DNA of 64,000 nucleotides from Penium margaritaceum. Taxonomy: Eukaryota; Streptophyta; Zygnematophyceae; Desmidiales; Peniaceae. A model generated the notes under the pieces. The model saw nothing but the letters and a program-made list of their open reading frames with translations, did no database searches and had not been told where the DNA came from. The first letter of the stretch is position 1, and every line of letters begins with the position of its first letter. Positions 1 to 11,026 of the stretch are shown here, one piece after another. The stretch spans positions 176,264 to 240,263 of the forward strand of contig SZWC01000577.1 in the NCBI GenBank assembly GCA_023375785.1, read 5' to 3'. The translations under genes were made by a program, and so were the position numbers.

Positions 1-542
1 CTTTGCGGCAGAGGATGCTTTTTCAGTTCTTGTTGGTGTGCTCTCCTGTGTTGGTGCCGAGACCACTGCCTCCGCTGCACCCGCATGACCCTCGTCTTCC
101 GAGGTCTTTGCTGCCGTTGTCTGCAATACGTAGAGTCCGTCAACCCGTGGAACCTGTGCCACGAGATCTTTGTTGGCATAGAGGACCTTGATGTCCTCGT
201 TCCTGGCGATGACCGCCTTCTTCTGTGTGAACACCACTGTCATGTCGTTGTCCGTTATCTTTGACACGGACAGAAGGTTTGCCGCAAAGGAGGGCATGTA
301 GACCACGTCACGTAGCCGTAGATCCTTCTGTGCACCATTAATGTTGATGCTCACCAGCTTGTCTCCCACGCCCTTTGCGTTGACGACGCTGCCGTTTGCA
401 CATCTGAACCGCCGATCGGTGGGGCCGATGGAGACAAATCCAGCCTGGTCGTTGCTGGAGTGATGATCGGTGTTGGAGTTGAGCCCAAAAGCTCCTGGCC
501 TGAGCAGCGCCGCTCCTTTTGCTAGAGGCGTGCTCTGTGCCA
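1..542 (-). CDS. Start of copia Pol (protease to pre-integrase region), partial at window edge
   Basis: Directly after Gag on the minus strand, a continuous reading gives residues typical of the copia protease/pre-integrase segment: a VSIGPTDRRF-like turn, a core with VVYMPSFAANLLSVSKI (the usual 'V.Y.P...NLLSV' motif after the protease), and then a VDGLYVL segment matching the pre-integrase 'LY.L' position. The reading stays open to the left window edge, so integrase, RT and RNase H should lie outside. The exact Pol start is not defined. Copia-family elements may express Pol as a fusion with Gag or by recoding; the sequence here does not let me choose. Confidence 0.6.
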
Positions 543-1454
543 TCATGTTGGTGGCTTCTTGCCACCCTTTTTGTTGCCTTTGTTCCCACCGCTTCCGCCG
601 TCTTCCTTCTTTGGCGACCTGCACTCTCTTGCCCAGTGCCCAGGTTTGCCGCAGTTGCGGCAGTTACCCTGTCGCTTGGGAGCCTTGGCGCCATTGTTGC
701 CTCCGCCGCCACTACTTCCGCTGCCGCCTTTCTGACCAGAGGCTGACCCTTTGCTCCCGCGGCCACCGTAGCGTGCGGCATAGGCTGATAAGTTAGCCTC
801 ACTTCCGCTGCGGCGCATGGTCTCGTTTCGCACGTACTCGGACACTGCCGTGTACGTCAGGTCGTCCTCCTTCCAGCCGCCCATGACAGTGATCATTGGA
901 CTCCAGCTCTCCGGTAGCGCCATGAGGAGGATCATGGCTTGCATGTTCTCGTCAAGGTCCCAGTTCATCTGGCGAGCCTCGCCAAGGAGTCCTTCAAACT
1001 CCTGTAGGAAATCGGGGATTGATTCGCCCTCATTCACCCGCATGCTGATCAGCCGTTGTAGGATGAATAGCCTGTTCGCGAGGGAGGTGGATTGGTGCAC
1101 GCGCTTGAGCTTGTCGTAAGCTTCGGAAGCCAGCGTGTACCCGGCAATGATGGGAACATACTTCTTGGCTATCGCGTTGCTGAGGAATGACATTACAATA
1201 TCATTTCGATCCATCCAAGCCTCATGCTCAGATGTGCCTTCCGCGGGAACCTGCTCCTCTCCCTTCAGTAGCTTGATGAAGCCGCGCACTTTCATCGCCA
1301 GCTCAAACTGCCATCTCCAAAGGGGGAAGTCAATCCCCTCGAAAATGGGGATTCCTCCCAGGGGTCCAAGACCTTGCGGCAGTGACATAGCACTCACATT
1401 TGCTCCAGTGGTCTGCCCTGTGGTAGCCACTGTTGANGAGCAGTTCCTAGGCAA
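543..1454 (-). CDS. Copia-type Gag (capsid and nucleocapsid) of the left-edge element
   Basis: A 303-residue frame. The N-terminal two thirds resemble the plant/algal copia Gag domain (UBN2/retrotran_gag type), with conserved-looking stretches such as GIDFPLWRWQFELAMKVRG near residues 40-60, followed by helical segments. A glycine/serine/lysine-rich basic linker follows, then a CCHC zinc knuckle near residues 265-278 (C-x2-C-x4-H-x4-C, read as CRNCGKPGHWAREC) and a lysine/glycine-rich tail. The family role is to form the virus-like particle and bind element RNA. The start used is the upstream ATG at 1454; a second Met about 22 residues in is a plausible alternative. One ambiguous base (N, 1437) falls in the first codons. 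Pol follows downstream on the same strand. Confidence 0.85.
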   Translation of the reverse strand: MPRNCXSTVATTGQTTGANVSAMSLPQGLGPLGGIPIFEGIDFPLWRWQFELAMKVRGFIKLLKGEEQVPAEGTSEHEAWMDRNDIVMSFLSNAIAKKYVPIIAGYTLASEAYDKLKRVHQSTSLANRLFILQRLISMRVNEGESIPDFLQEFEGLLGEARQMNWDLDENMQAMILLMALPESWSPMITVMGGWKEDDLTYTAVSEYVRNETMRRSGSEANLSAYAARYGGRGSKGSASGQKGGSGSSGGGGNNGAKAPKRQGNCRNCGKPGHWARECRSPKKEDGGSGGNKGNKKGGKKPPT

Positions 1455-1545
1455 TCACTTGCTAGCAACTGTGTCCACTTAACACTTGGTCACTTTCGCG
1501 CGAGGTGCTAGTCAAAGACTAACTCCTGGGGCTTAGACCAACCAG

Positions 1546-2008
1546 TGTCTTCTTTATACTGTTCCTTAGTTGGACAACTCTGTGAGGAGCATCTAAGGCC
1601 AGATTGTGTAATTAGAATGAGGAATGAGCCTGGTACATATAGTCCTAGGCCTGGCTTCTAAGGTGTGTGGGTGGTGACACTTTTGGGGTGGTCACTCCAC
1701 ACCACCTCACCAGTCCGCCAATTGGCGCATCCACTGACCGCCAAGTGGCGCACTCTCCTCATGCATGGAGAAATGTCTAAGAAACTTCCCCTGTGCTAGA
1801 AGGTCAAAAAACCTGCTGCGCACATCAAGGCTCGATCGCAGGACCTGTTGTCCCTAAGTCCAACATGCCATCCGTTGCGCTACACTTCTGGTGTCTCGCT
1901 TGGACTTGCACCACGAACAAGGTTTGGGGGACTTACTCCAAGGGAGTAGTGCATGCCCAACCTGTCCGTCAACCCATAGCACTGGCCATGGGGCATAGAA
2001 GAACAACA
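1546..2008 (-). repeat. Probable LTR of the left-edge copia element
   Basis: The stretch between Gag and satellite A has the size of an LTR plus leader. On the minus strand it begins TGTTGT at 2008 and could end ..AGACA near 1546, just before a TGG trinucleotide of the kind that opens a tRNA primer site. The second LTR is outside the window, so neither inner boundary nor identity can be confirmed by comparison. A TATAAAG motif lies near the inner end. About 90 bp between Gag and this inner end would be leader. Confidence 0.4.
1818..1889 (-). pseudogene. tRNA-like relic with Pol III A and B boxes and a T-run terminator
   Basis: On the minus strand, TAGCGCAACGG (1882-1872) fits the Pol III A box (TRGYNNANNNG) and GATCGAGCC (1837-1829) fits the B box (GWTCRANNC). 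Their spacing of about 33 nt is that of a tRNA gene. A run of six T (1811-1806) follows at the distance expected for a Pol III terminator. The stretch around GATGGCATGTTGGACTTAG resembles D-arm/anticodon-arm sequence of Arg- or Leu-type tRNAs. Acceptor and T-stem arms do not pair well, so this is a tRNA pseudogene or the head of a tRNA-derived SINE, lying inside the probable copia LTR. It could also be a chance match of two short degenerate boxes. Confidence 0.35.
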
Positions 2009-4554
2009 CTGAGTGTACCTGAGTATGCTTGAGTGCGCTTGAATGCGCCTGAGTGCGCCTGACTGCGCCTGAGTGCGCTTGAGTGTGCCTGAGTGCGCCT
2101 GAATTTGCTTGACCATGTCTGACTGCGCCTGAGTGCGCCTGACTGCGCCTGAGTGCGCCTGACTGCGCCTGAGTGCGCCTGAGAGTGTCTGACTGTGCCT
2201 GACTGCACCTGACTGCGCCTGACTGCGCCTGACTCCGCCTGAGTGCGCCTGAGTGCGCCTCAGTACACCTGAGTGCTTTTGAGTGCGCCTAAGTGTGCCT
2301 GAGTGCGCCTGAGTGCGCTTGAGTGCGCCTGAGTACGCGTGAGTGCGCCGAAGTGCACCTGAGTACGCGTGAGTGCACGTGAGTGTGCCTGACAGCGCCA
2401 GACTAAGCCTGACTGCGCCTGACTGCGTCTGACTATGCCTGACTGCGCCTGCCTGCGCCTGACTGCGCCTGCTTGCGCCTGACTCCGCCTGAGTGCGCCT
2501 GAGTGCGCCTAAGTGCGCCTGAGTGCGCCTGAGTGCGCCTTAGTGCGCTTGAGTGGGCCTGAGTGCTCCTGAGTGGAACTGACTGCGTCTGACTCTGTCT
2601 GACTGCGCCTGACTGCGCGTCTGACTGCGCCTGAGTACGTCTGAGTGTGCCTGAGTGTGCCTGAGTGTGCCGGACTACGCCTGCCTCCTCCTGAGTGTGC
2701 CTGAGTGTGCCTGAGTGCACCTTAGTGCGCCTGAGTGCGCCTGAGTGCGCCTGAGTGCGCCTGAGTTTGCCTAAATACGCATGAGTACGCCTGAGTGTGC
2801 CTGGGTGCGCCTGAGTGCACCTGAGTGGGCCTCAGTGTGCCTGCATGTGCCTGCGTGTACCTGCCTGCGCCTGAGTGCGCTTGCGTGTGCATGAGTGCGC
2901 CTGAGTGCGCCTGATTGCGCATGAGTGCGCTTGAGTGCGCCTGAGCGCGGCGGAGTGCGCCTGAGTGCACCTGAGTGCGCCTGAGTGCGGCGGAGTGCGC
3001 CTGAGTGCGCCTGAGTGCGCCTGCCTGTGTCTGACTGTGTCTGACTGCACCTGAGTGCGCCTGAGTACGCCTGAGTGCGGCTGATTGCGCCGGACTGCAC
3101 GTGACTCCGCCGGAATGCACCTGAGTGCACCTGAGTACGCGTGAGTGCGCCTAAGTGCGCCAGAGTACGCCTGAGTGCGCCTGAGTGCGCCTGAGTGTGC
3201 CTGAGTACGCCTGAGTGCGCCTGCGTGCGCCTGAGTGCACCTCAGTGCACCTGAGTGCGCCTCAGTGCGCCTGCGTGCGCCTGCGTGCGCCTGAGTGCGC
3301 TTGCGTGCGCCTGAGTGCGCTTGAGTGCGCCGGAGTACGCATGAGTGTGCCTGAGTGCGCCTGAGTGTGCCTGAGTGCGCCAGAGTGCACCTGAGTGCGC
3401 CTGAGAGCGCCTGAGTGCGCCTCAGTGTGCCTGAGTGTGCCTGAGTGCGCCTGAGTGCACCTGAGTGCGCTTGAGTGCGCCTGAGAGCGCCTGAGTACGC
3501 CTGAGTGCGCCTGCATGCACCTGACTATGCCTGACTGCGCCTGATTGCGCCCGACTGTGCCTGAGTGCGCTTGAGTGCGCTTGAGTACGCCTGAATGCGC
3601 CTGAGTGTGCCTGAGTGTGCCTGAGTGCGCCTGAGTGCATGTGAGTGCGCCTGAGTACGCCTGAGTACGCCTCAGTACACCTGACTGCGCCTGACTGCGC
3701 CTAACTACGCCTGACTGCGTCTGATTGCGCCTGACTGCACCTCACTGCGCCTGACTGTGCCTGACTTTGCTTTACTGCGCTTGAGTGCGCCTGAGTGCGC
3801 CTGAGTGCGCCTGAGTGCGCCTGAGTGCGCCTGAGTGCGCCTGAGTGCGCCTAAGTGCGCCTGAGTGCGCCTGAGTGTGCCTGAGTGCGCCTGAGTGTAC
3901 CTGAGTGTGTCTGAGTGTGCCTAAGTGTACGTGAGTGTGCCTAAGTGCGCCTGACTGTGTCTAACTGCGCCTGACTGCGCCTAACTGCGCCTGAGTGCGC
4001 CTGAGTGCGCCTCACTGTGCCTGACTGCGCCTGACTCTGCCTGAGTGTGCCTGACTCCGCCTGAGTGCGCCTGAGTGTGCCTGAGTGCGCCTGACTGCGT
4101 CTGACTGCGCCTGATTGCGCTTGACTACGCCTGACTGCGCCTGACTCCGCCTGAGTGCGCCTGAGTGCGCCTGAGTGCGCCTGAGAGCGTCTGAGTACGC
4201 TTGAGTGTGCCTGACTGCACCTGACTGCACCTGACTGCGCCTGATTGCGCCTGACTGCGCCTGACTACTCCTGACTGCGCCTTAGTGTGCCTGACTGCGC
4301 CTGACTGCGCCTGACTGCGCCTGACTGTGGCCGAGTGCACCTGAGTGCGCCTGAGTGCGCATGAGTGCGCCTGAGTGCGCCTGAGTGCGCCGGAATGCGC
4401 TTGAGTGCGCTGGAGTGCGCCTGAGGGCGCCCGACTGTGCCTGACTGCACCTGACTGCGCCTGACTGCGCCTGAGTGCACTTGAGTGCGCCTGACTGCGC
4501 CTGATTGCGCCTGACTGCGCCTCAGTGCACCTGAGTGCACCTGAGTGCGCCTGA
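2009..4554 (+). repeat. Satellite A, block 1 (10-bp unit)
   Basis: About 255 head-to-tail copies of a 10-bp unit, GCGCCTGAGT, intermixed with the GCGCCTGACT variant. Units differ mainly by C-to-T and G-to-A changes (GTGC, GCAC and GTAC forms of TGCGC). All units have the same orientation. No gene is seen; the open minus-strand frames arise because the unit has no stop codon on that strand. Confidence 0.97.
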
Positions 4555-5730
4555 TGTCGGAAAACATATCAATTACCACAAGTGGGAACCCAGGTTCCCT
4601 AGCCCTCCCTCTCTATCCGCAGAACCACAAAAGAAATTCTTCTCGGACATCCTCCGAATACTCCGGTCCTGTCAAGCTCACCTCCGGCCACGAGCATCGG
4701 AGACATGCCAACACAATGGCCCTACCGCTCAACACAGCACAGTCAAGAACGAACCTCGCGCAAACGGCATTAAATGTTGCACTAGCGGAAGGTGGGCTGT
4801 CTGATCAGCCAACATAACCGGCGCCGACCAGCCGCCCGTCACCAGGCGGCGCAGTACCCACTACGTGCCAACAGGAGCGCGCGGCAAGGTTCCAACGGAC
4901 ACAGCACCTCCTGAGCAAACCCGACCAGAGTTCTTGGCATCCGTGTGGAGCTGCTTCGCGACTCCACCATCAGCAACAGCAGCAGCAGCGGCAGAACGCC
5001 TGCTGCGCCATGTGACGTACAGGCCACCATAGTTAGCGCTAACCCATAGAGTAGTATTCTTATGCTGTGTTCTAGGCTACTACTTAACCTGCATATGTTC
5101 AATATTGTAACTACCAGTTATTGTTCAATCACTTCAGCATTCCCTCTTTGTCTCTTCGGCCCGGGCTTCGGCCATGCCCCCACTCAGCCTGTGACCATGG
5201 CCCGCTGCCATGGCACAGTGCCATCCATCGCTATTATTGCATTCGTTCTATTCAATCTGCTTCTGCAAGGCCCGGGCTCTGCCCTGCCTCCACGCTACTC
5301 GTTCGCTACTCAGCCTGCTCCTTCGCGCTGCGGCCTCGCTAACCGCTCGGCCCGCCCCTGGACGCTGTGGCGCTCCGTCTTCATCTTCGTGGATGTCTTC
5401 ATTGCTGGTTCCATCGTTGCCTCTCCTCAGTGGCCCGCGTAGTATTGCTATGGCCCTCATGCTCCTTCTGCCTGTGCCTCAGCGCTATGGCCTTTCGGCC
5501 CGCGCCTTGGCACTGCCCCCACCTCTCTTTTGCAATGTTGTCATTCAAAGGCCCATTCCGCAATCATGCATGTCAAAAGCTCAAGAGGTCCTCCTTAGCA
5601 TCCTAACCTATCATTGCAGCCTTGTGATTCTCAGTCCCAGACTCCCGAGCCGTATTCAGCTGTTGCAGCAACATCTCAGCCTTCCTTCAGAAGTTGTCTG
5701 GATTGTGATGGTGTCGCACATTTCCTGACA
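4555..5730. mobile_element. Probable solo LTR (1,176 bp) of a copia-like element
   Basis: A non-satellite insertion that starts TGTCGGAAAACA and ends TTTCCTGACA, giving LTR-type TG..CA ends with a TGTC/GACA inverted terminus. It is flanked by a perfect 5-bp direct repeat CCTGA (4550-4554 and 5731-5735), which is also satellite sequence. The first bases TGTCGGA are shared with the LTRs at 6793 and 14618. There is no convincing coding frame, primer site or internal LTR pair, so a solo LTR left by LTR-LTR recombination is preferred over a small internally deleted element. It carries a CAG-rich tract near 4975-4995 and a perfect 12-bp palindrome GTTAGCGCTAAC (5032-5043). The second half is pyrimidine-rich. 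Confidence 0.75.
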
Positions 5731-6792
5731 CCTGAGTGCGCCTGACTGGGCCTGAGTGCGCCTGAGTGCACCTGCGTGCACTTGAGAGTGCCTGAGTGCA
5801 CCAGAGAGCGCCTGAGAGGGCCTGAGTGCGCTTGAGTGCGCCTGAGTGCGCCTGAGTGCGCCTGAGTGCGCCTGACTGCACCTGAGTGCGCCTGAGTCCG
5901 CCTGAGTGCGCCTGAGTGTGCTTGAGTGCACCTGAGTGCGCTTGAGTGCGCCTGAGTGCGCCTGAGTGCGCCTGAGTATGCCTGACTGTGTCTGACTGTG
6001 TTTGACTGCGCCTGAGTGCGCCTAATTGGGCCTAAATGCGCCTGAGTGTGCCTGAGTGCGCCTGACTGCACCGGACTGCGCCTGACTCCGCCTGAGTGCA
6101 CCTGAGTGCGCCTGAGTGCGCCTGATGCGCCTGAGTTTGCTTGAGTGTGCCTGAGTGCGCCTGAGTGCGCCTAAGTGTGCCTGAGTATGCCTGAGTGCGC
6201 CTGAATGCACCTGAGTGCGCCTGAGTGCGCCTGATGGCGCCTGAATGCGCCTGAGTGCGCTTGAGTGCGCCTGAGTGAGCCTGACTGCGCCTGAGTGCGC
6301 ATGAGTGCGCCTGAGTCCACCTGAGTGCGTCTGAGTGCGCCTGAGTGTACCTGAGTGTGCCTGAGTGCACCTGACTGTGTCTGACTACGCCTGAGTGTGC
6401 CTGACTACGCCTGAGTGCGCCTGACTGCGCTTGAGTGTGCCTGAGTGCACCCGACTGCGCCTGACTGCGCCTGACTGGGCCTGACACCGCCTGAGTGCAC
6501 CTGACTCCGCCTGAGTGCGCCTGAGGGCGCCTGAGTGCGCCTGACTGCGCCTGACTGCGCCTGACTACACCTGAATCCGCTTGAGTGCGCTTGAGTGCGC
6601 CTGAGTGCGCCTGAGTGCGCCTGAGTGTGCCTGAGTGCGCCTGAGTGCGCCTGAGTGCGCCTGAGTACTCCTGAGTGTGCCTGACTACGCCTGACTGCAC
6701 CTGAGTGCGCCTGACTGCGCCTGACTGCGCCTAACTGCACCTGACTGCGCCTGACTGCGTCTGACTGCACCTTACTGCGCCTTAGTGTGCCT
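5731..6792 (+). repeat. Satellite A, block 2
   Basis: Continuation of the 10-bp GCGCCTGAGT/GACT array between two LTR-element insertions, same orientation as block 1. Transition variants are frequent. No gene is seen. Confidence 0.97.
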
Positions 6793-7263
6793 TGTCGGAA
6801 ATAAAGAAGAGAAACCAGCGAGAAGGCCGGAGCACATCCAAGCATAGTCAAGAAAAGAACCGCACGAATCTCAACGGACACACACGAACGAGATCTGTGC
6901 GCTGACATTGCCACAACCTGAAGTCCCGGGGAAACACGACAAATCGCGCTACGGCGAGATCATCGCCACACGTCGCCTAGATGACACGAACTAGCGCTTC
7001 CACCTCGTAGAGGTTCTAGCGAGGCTTGGACCACTACTTTAAGTAGCCTGGATTAGTGTACTTTCTTGCTTCCTCTATTCTATCAATCAATGATTTTCTT
7101 CATCCTTGTCACAGCTCTCATCATTCTCCGTTCTTCAGCAGCTTGGCTGCCTCGCACCGTTCAGATATGTACTCTATGAATAACGGTTCAGCCCAACACT
7201 TGTCGACCATCAGGGCCCGAAGCCCTCGCAAGTCGCCCTTTTCTGGTTCTCATAATCCTGACA
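6793..7263 (+). repeat. 5' LTR of the copia fossil (471 bp)
   Basis: Starts TGTCGGAAATAAAG after satellite A and ends CATAATCCTGACA directly before the primer site. It matches 11027-11497 over its full length. The termini form the short inverted repeat TGTC/GACA. Confidence 0.93.
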
Positions 7264-7275
7264 TGGTATCAGAGC
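7264..7275 (+). other. Primer binding site (initiator-Met tRNA type)
   Basis: TGGTATCAGAGC follows the 5' LTR with no gap. This is the classic copia primer site complementary to the 3' region of initiator methionine tRNA, as found in plants and many other eukaryotes. It fixes the 5' LTR end at 7263. Confidence 0.92.
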
Positions 7276-7306
7276 AATAGGTTCCCAACCCTGGTAACCT
7301 GCCATT

Positions 7307-10300
7307 ATGCTTCCAGTTATCATCTTTGCAGCCGCAACCGTGCTTGTTCACCTCCTTCCGCCGCGCGCCGTACCAGACCATGACAATACACACTCTGAAT
7401 CCGCATCTGAGTCCTCCTTTGATGTCGCTCAAGTCTCCATCCAAGACGGAGAACTACCTTCGCTTACACTCCTCGCGACATACGACTCCCTCTACATTGA
7501 GCAAGTTCTCGATTCCGGATGTGCTATTCATGCACTCAAAGATGCTTATATCACCACGCCGCTGGCAACACCAGTGACCATTATCGGTGCCACCAAGGGA
7601 ATGTCATCGCTATGCCGCTACTCCGCTACTCTCACATCTTCGGCAGCACCAATTAATCAGATCCGGGGTTATCACACTCCGGATCTTCGAAACAACCTCC
7701 TTTCAGTTCACCAACTCCAGAAGGAAGGAGTAAACATCTTCTTCCCCGCCTATGGGTCAGAAGCCCGACTGACGACGGCTGACAACAAACCACTGGCAAC
7801 CTTCACCATCCGCAACGATCTCTACAGCCTGCAGATTCCCCGAACAACCGCAATCTTCACTGTTGAAGCAGAAGTTCAACCCTCCACCTGTGATTGCCGG
7901 AGTCTTTCTCATCCTCTGCTCCTACATCATCATCGCCTGGGTCATCCAAATTTCAATGCCCTTCTTCGTCTCCAGGCCAAAAATATGGTGAAAGGCCTGC
8001 CACCCCTCTCACCACTAACTCGTCTTGCAGGACCACCTTGCACTGCTTGCAGTCTTGGGAAATTAAAAGCATATCCTCATCCTCCTCGAGTCGCACGAGC
8101 AGCAAGACCTCTGGACATCATCCACATGGATCTGATGGGACCAATTCGCCCCACCTCTCTTCAAGGCTATGAGTACTTCCTCACCATTGTGGACGATCAC
8201 TCTCGCTTTGGCGCAACAATCCCTCTCAAGTCCAAAGCTGATGCCAAGCCTGCCTTTATCAAGTGGTCCAAGTATCAAATGAGCCGCTTCAACCGGTCCA
8301 TTGGTAAAATCTGGACAGACAGAGGTGGTGAATTTCTGTCTCATGAACTCCGTGAATTTCTGACAGAACGTGGTATCTAGCATGAAATGAGTATACCAGA
8401 AGCACCAGAGCAGAACGGAGTGGCAGAAAGACGGAATGGGGTCCTGGTCGCTCTCACTCGCACTCTACTTGTGCATGCTGGAGCGCCAGAAACCTTCTGG
8501 ACCTATGCACTACGCTATGCCACCCGAGTGCACAACTATTATCCAGCCAAGCAACTTCCTGATATCACCCCAGCAGAGTTTTGGCTGGGATACAAGCCAG
8601 ACATCTCCAAACTTCGAGTATGGGGTTCTACAACCTACAACCTGATCAACAAGGGTGTCAGAGATCACGCTCACCTCTCCAAGGTTGGCCCACGAGCCAC
8701 GCGCCGCATGTTCGTCGGGTTCGCCCTCAACTCCTCCGGGTACTTGTTCTACAAGCCCGAACTCAAACGGGAAACCTACAGCACAGATGTCCACTTTGAC
8801 GAGATTACTCCCTTCTTCCGTCAATCAGCACCCATCTCCACTACTCCTCTTACCTGGACACTCTTCCCAGAACAACCCACTGTGTCCGCAACTCCGACCA
8901 TCCATCCTCCACCAGTCGCTCCATCCTCACCAGCAACTCCTTCAACAACATCCACCTCGCCAACTCTCTCTCCCACACACACTCCTGTTCAACCACGGCC
9001 AATCTCACTACCACCCCTCACTCCTGACCCGGACTATGAAACCATCTCTGAGCATCTCCCAACACTCGGGTATCCACTTCCCTCAACGACAGTTCAACCT
9101 CTAGGCACAGCAGCGTCAGCACCACCAATAGTAACAGCAGAAACCGCAGTGGCCAGAGCATCCGAGGCGCCTGCACCTCAAATTCTGCCAACAGCGGAAC
9201 CTGTGCTACGGCGATCCACCAGAAACAGAACTGCAGCCTCTCTTATCACAACCACCGACGGAGATCTCAACATCCAGGAAGATCGCCATGTTGAGCTTCT
9301 TCGTACCACCTTCCTGCCTTCCTGGATTGTAGCCGGAGATGGCCTCAACTCCCTTCGACGACCAACTCCTCCCATGAACCCTCGACGCCGACGCTATCCC
9401 CGCATTCCTCTCCTTAGCACCACCATCACCACAGCTCCTATCGCCACCCCCAACACATATTCTGAGGCCGTGAATGGGCCCCAAGCAGACCAATGGCACG
9501 GCGCCATTGCCAGGGAACTAGCCTCTTTCAAGGCAACCTCCACCTACACTAACGTTCCTCGACCACCACACACCAATGTGGTCGCAGGCAAATGGGTCTT
9601 CCGTGTCAAGACTCATCTGGGGAAGCCAACAGAATTCAAGGCTCACTATGTGGCAAAAGGATTCTCACAGCGATACGGCATGGACTTCTTTGACACCTTC
9701 TCGCCCACTGCCAAGCTAACCACTCTGAGAGCCCTACTGTACATTGCAGCCATTGAAGATATCGAACTGCATATCATGGACGTGTCCACGGCCTTTCTTC
9801 AAGGAGATCTGCACAAAACTATCTACCTGGCGTGCCCTGAAGGCTACACTCCAGATCAGCCTAACACTGTCTGGAAGCTGCACCGTCCAGTCTACGGCCT
9901 CAAACAATCTCCTCGTGAATGGCATGCCAAACTACGAGCAACTCTCCTTGACCTGGGATTTACAGTCTCCATTGCTGATCCTAGTCTGTTCCTGCGCTCT
10001 CGGCCAGATGAGCAGACCTATATTCTGACCTATGTAGATGACCTGGCTTTCGCTTCCAAAAATCCCAGTACTCTCCAGGAGCTGAAGCAAGCTCTCCTAA
10101 GACACTTCACCATGAAGGACCTTGGTGAACTGACCTACTACCTATGGATTGACATCAAAAGGGATCGGGAGAAGCGACTCATCACTCTCTCTCAAGAGCC
10201 CTACATTGCTTCACTACTAAAGCATTTTGGGCTCGAAAATAGCAATGGGCACCAACCCCCATGACAATGGACCATAAACTCACCTCATCAGCATACACAG

Positions 10301-10995
10301 TCTCGTCACCTTCCCCATAACCCTATCCTGAGCTGGTGGGATCCCTGATGTATGCAATGGTCTGTACTCGGCCTGACCTCGCTTTCCCTCTCGGTGTGGT
10401 ATCACGGTATGTGGGAGATGGAAATCATAGTGATCAACACTGGAAGGAAGCAAAGCATGTCCTGAGGTATCTGGGAGAAACTGCACCCTTCTACCTCGAG
10501 CTGGGAGGAACTCAACCGATCACACTGGAAGGATACAGTGACTCCTCCTGGGCCGACGACCAAGCCAACCAAAAGTCTTCACAGGGCTACGGTTTTCACC
10601 TTGGCTCAGGACTCATCAGCTGGCAGTCCACCAGGTCGTCCTCTGTCTCACTCTCCTCCTGTGAGGCAAAACTCTATGCAGGTACCATGGCTGCCCAAGA
10701 AGCCATCTGGCTGAAGCACCTACTGCAGGACCTTGGATATCCACAACCACTCCCAGTCCTATGGTGCGACAACCGGAGCACCATCGCTCTCACAGAGAAC
10801 CCAGTCTTTAATGGGCAAACCAAGCACATTGAGCTGCGCTACTTCTTCATCAAGGAAAAAGTGCAGGCAAAAGAACTCTTGGTTCAGCATGTGGTCTCCA
10901 AGGCCAACAGGGCTGAAATTTTCACCAATGCCCTAGACCACGCACAACATGCAACCCTGGTATATCTTCTGGGTCTCAGGACCAGAGACACCTGA
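7307..10995 (+). pseudogene. Copia Pol region (protease, integrase, RT, RNase H), broken
   Basis: Parts in order: an aspartic protease with a DSGC active-site motif near 7510; a pre-integrase zinc-binding segment (HHHRLGHPN) near 7930; an integrase core with DLMGP, DDHSRF and DRGGEF motifs and the NGVAERRN stretch between about 8120 and 8450; a proline/serine/threonine-rich linker around 8830-9250; reverse transcriptase from about 9580 to 10250 with the VSTAFLQGDL, VYGLKQSPREWH and YVDD motifs; and copia-type RNase H from about 10500 to 10990 (SDSSWADD, SSCEAKLYAG). Integrase lying before RT assigns it to Ty1/copia, not Ty3. The reading is interrupted in at least two places, so it is a fossil. 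Confidence 0.92.
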
Positions 10996-11020
10996 AACTC
11001 CCATGCTGGTTCCCCTTCAC

Positions 11021-11026
11021 GAGGGG
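11021..11026 (+). other. Polypurine tract
   Basis: GAGGGG abuts the TGTCG start of the 3' LTR at 11027, the position where plus-strand synthesis primes in LTR elements. It is short, but the same arrangement (a G-rich tract then TGTCGG) recurs at 14611-14618. Confidence 0.7.

Larger units (their letters stand above)
1..2008 (-). mobile_element. Ty1/copia-type LTR retrotransposon, 5' part, cut by the window edge
   Basis: Read on the minus strand, this stretch gives a probable LTR and leader next to satellite A, then a Gag frame with a CCHC zinc knuckle, then the start of Pol (protease/pre-integrase region) running out of the window. This order is that of Ty1/copia elements. The outer edge is taken at 2008, where the minus strand begins TGTTGTTC and the 10-bp satellite starts on the other side. 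Only one flank is visible, so no target duplication can be tested. Gag reads as a continuous frame, so this copy may be younger than the others; the rest of the element is unseen and its overall state is unknown. Confidence 0.8.

Noticed and set aside
1437-1437. Ambiguous base (N) near the Gag start
   Set aside because: A sequencing ambiguity, not a biological feature.
817-1482. Plus-strand frames opposite copia Gag
   Set aside because: Antisense to a clear Gag frame, with no recognisable domain.
4555-5730. Host gene in the 1.2-kb non-satellite island
   Set aside because: Frames on both strands are short and lack domains. The TG..CA ends and the 5-bp duplication fit an LTR much better.
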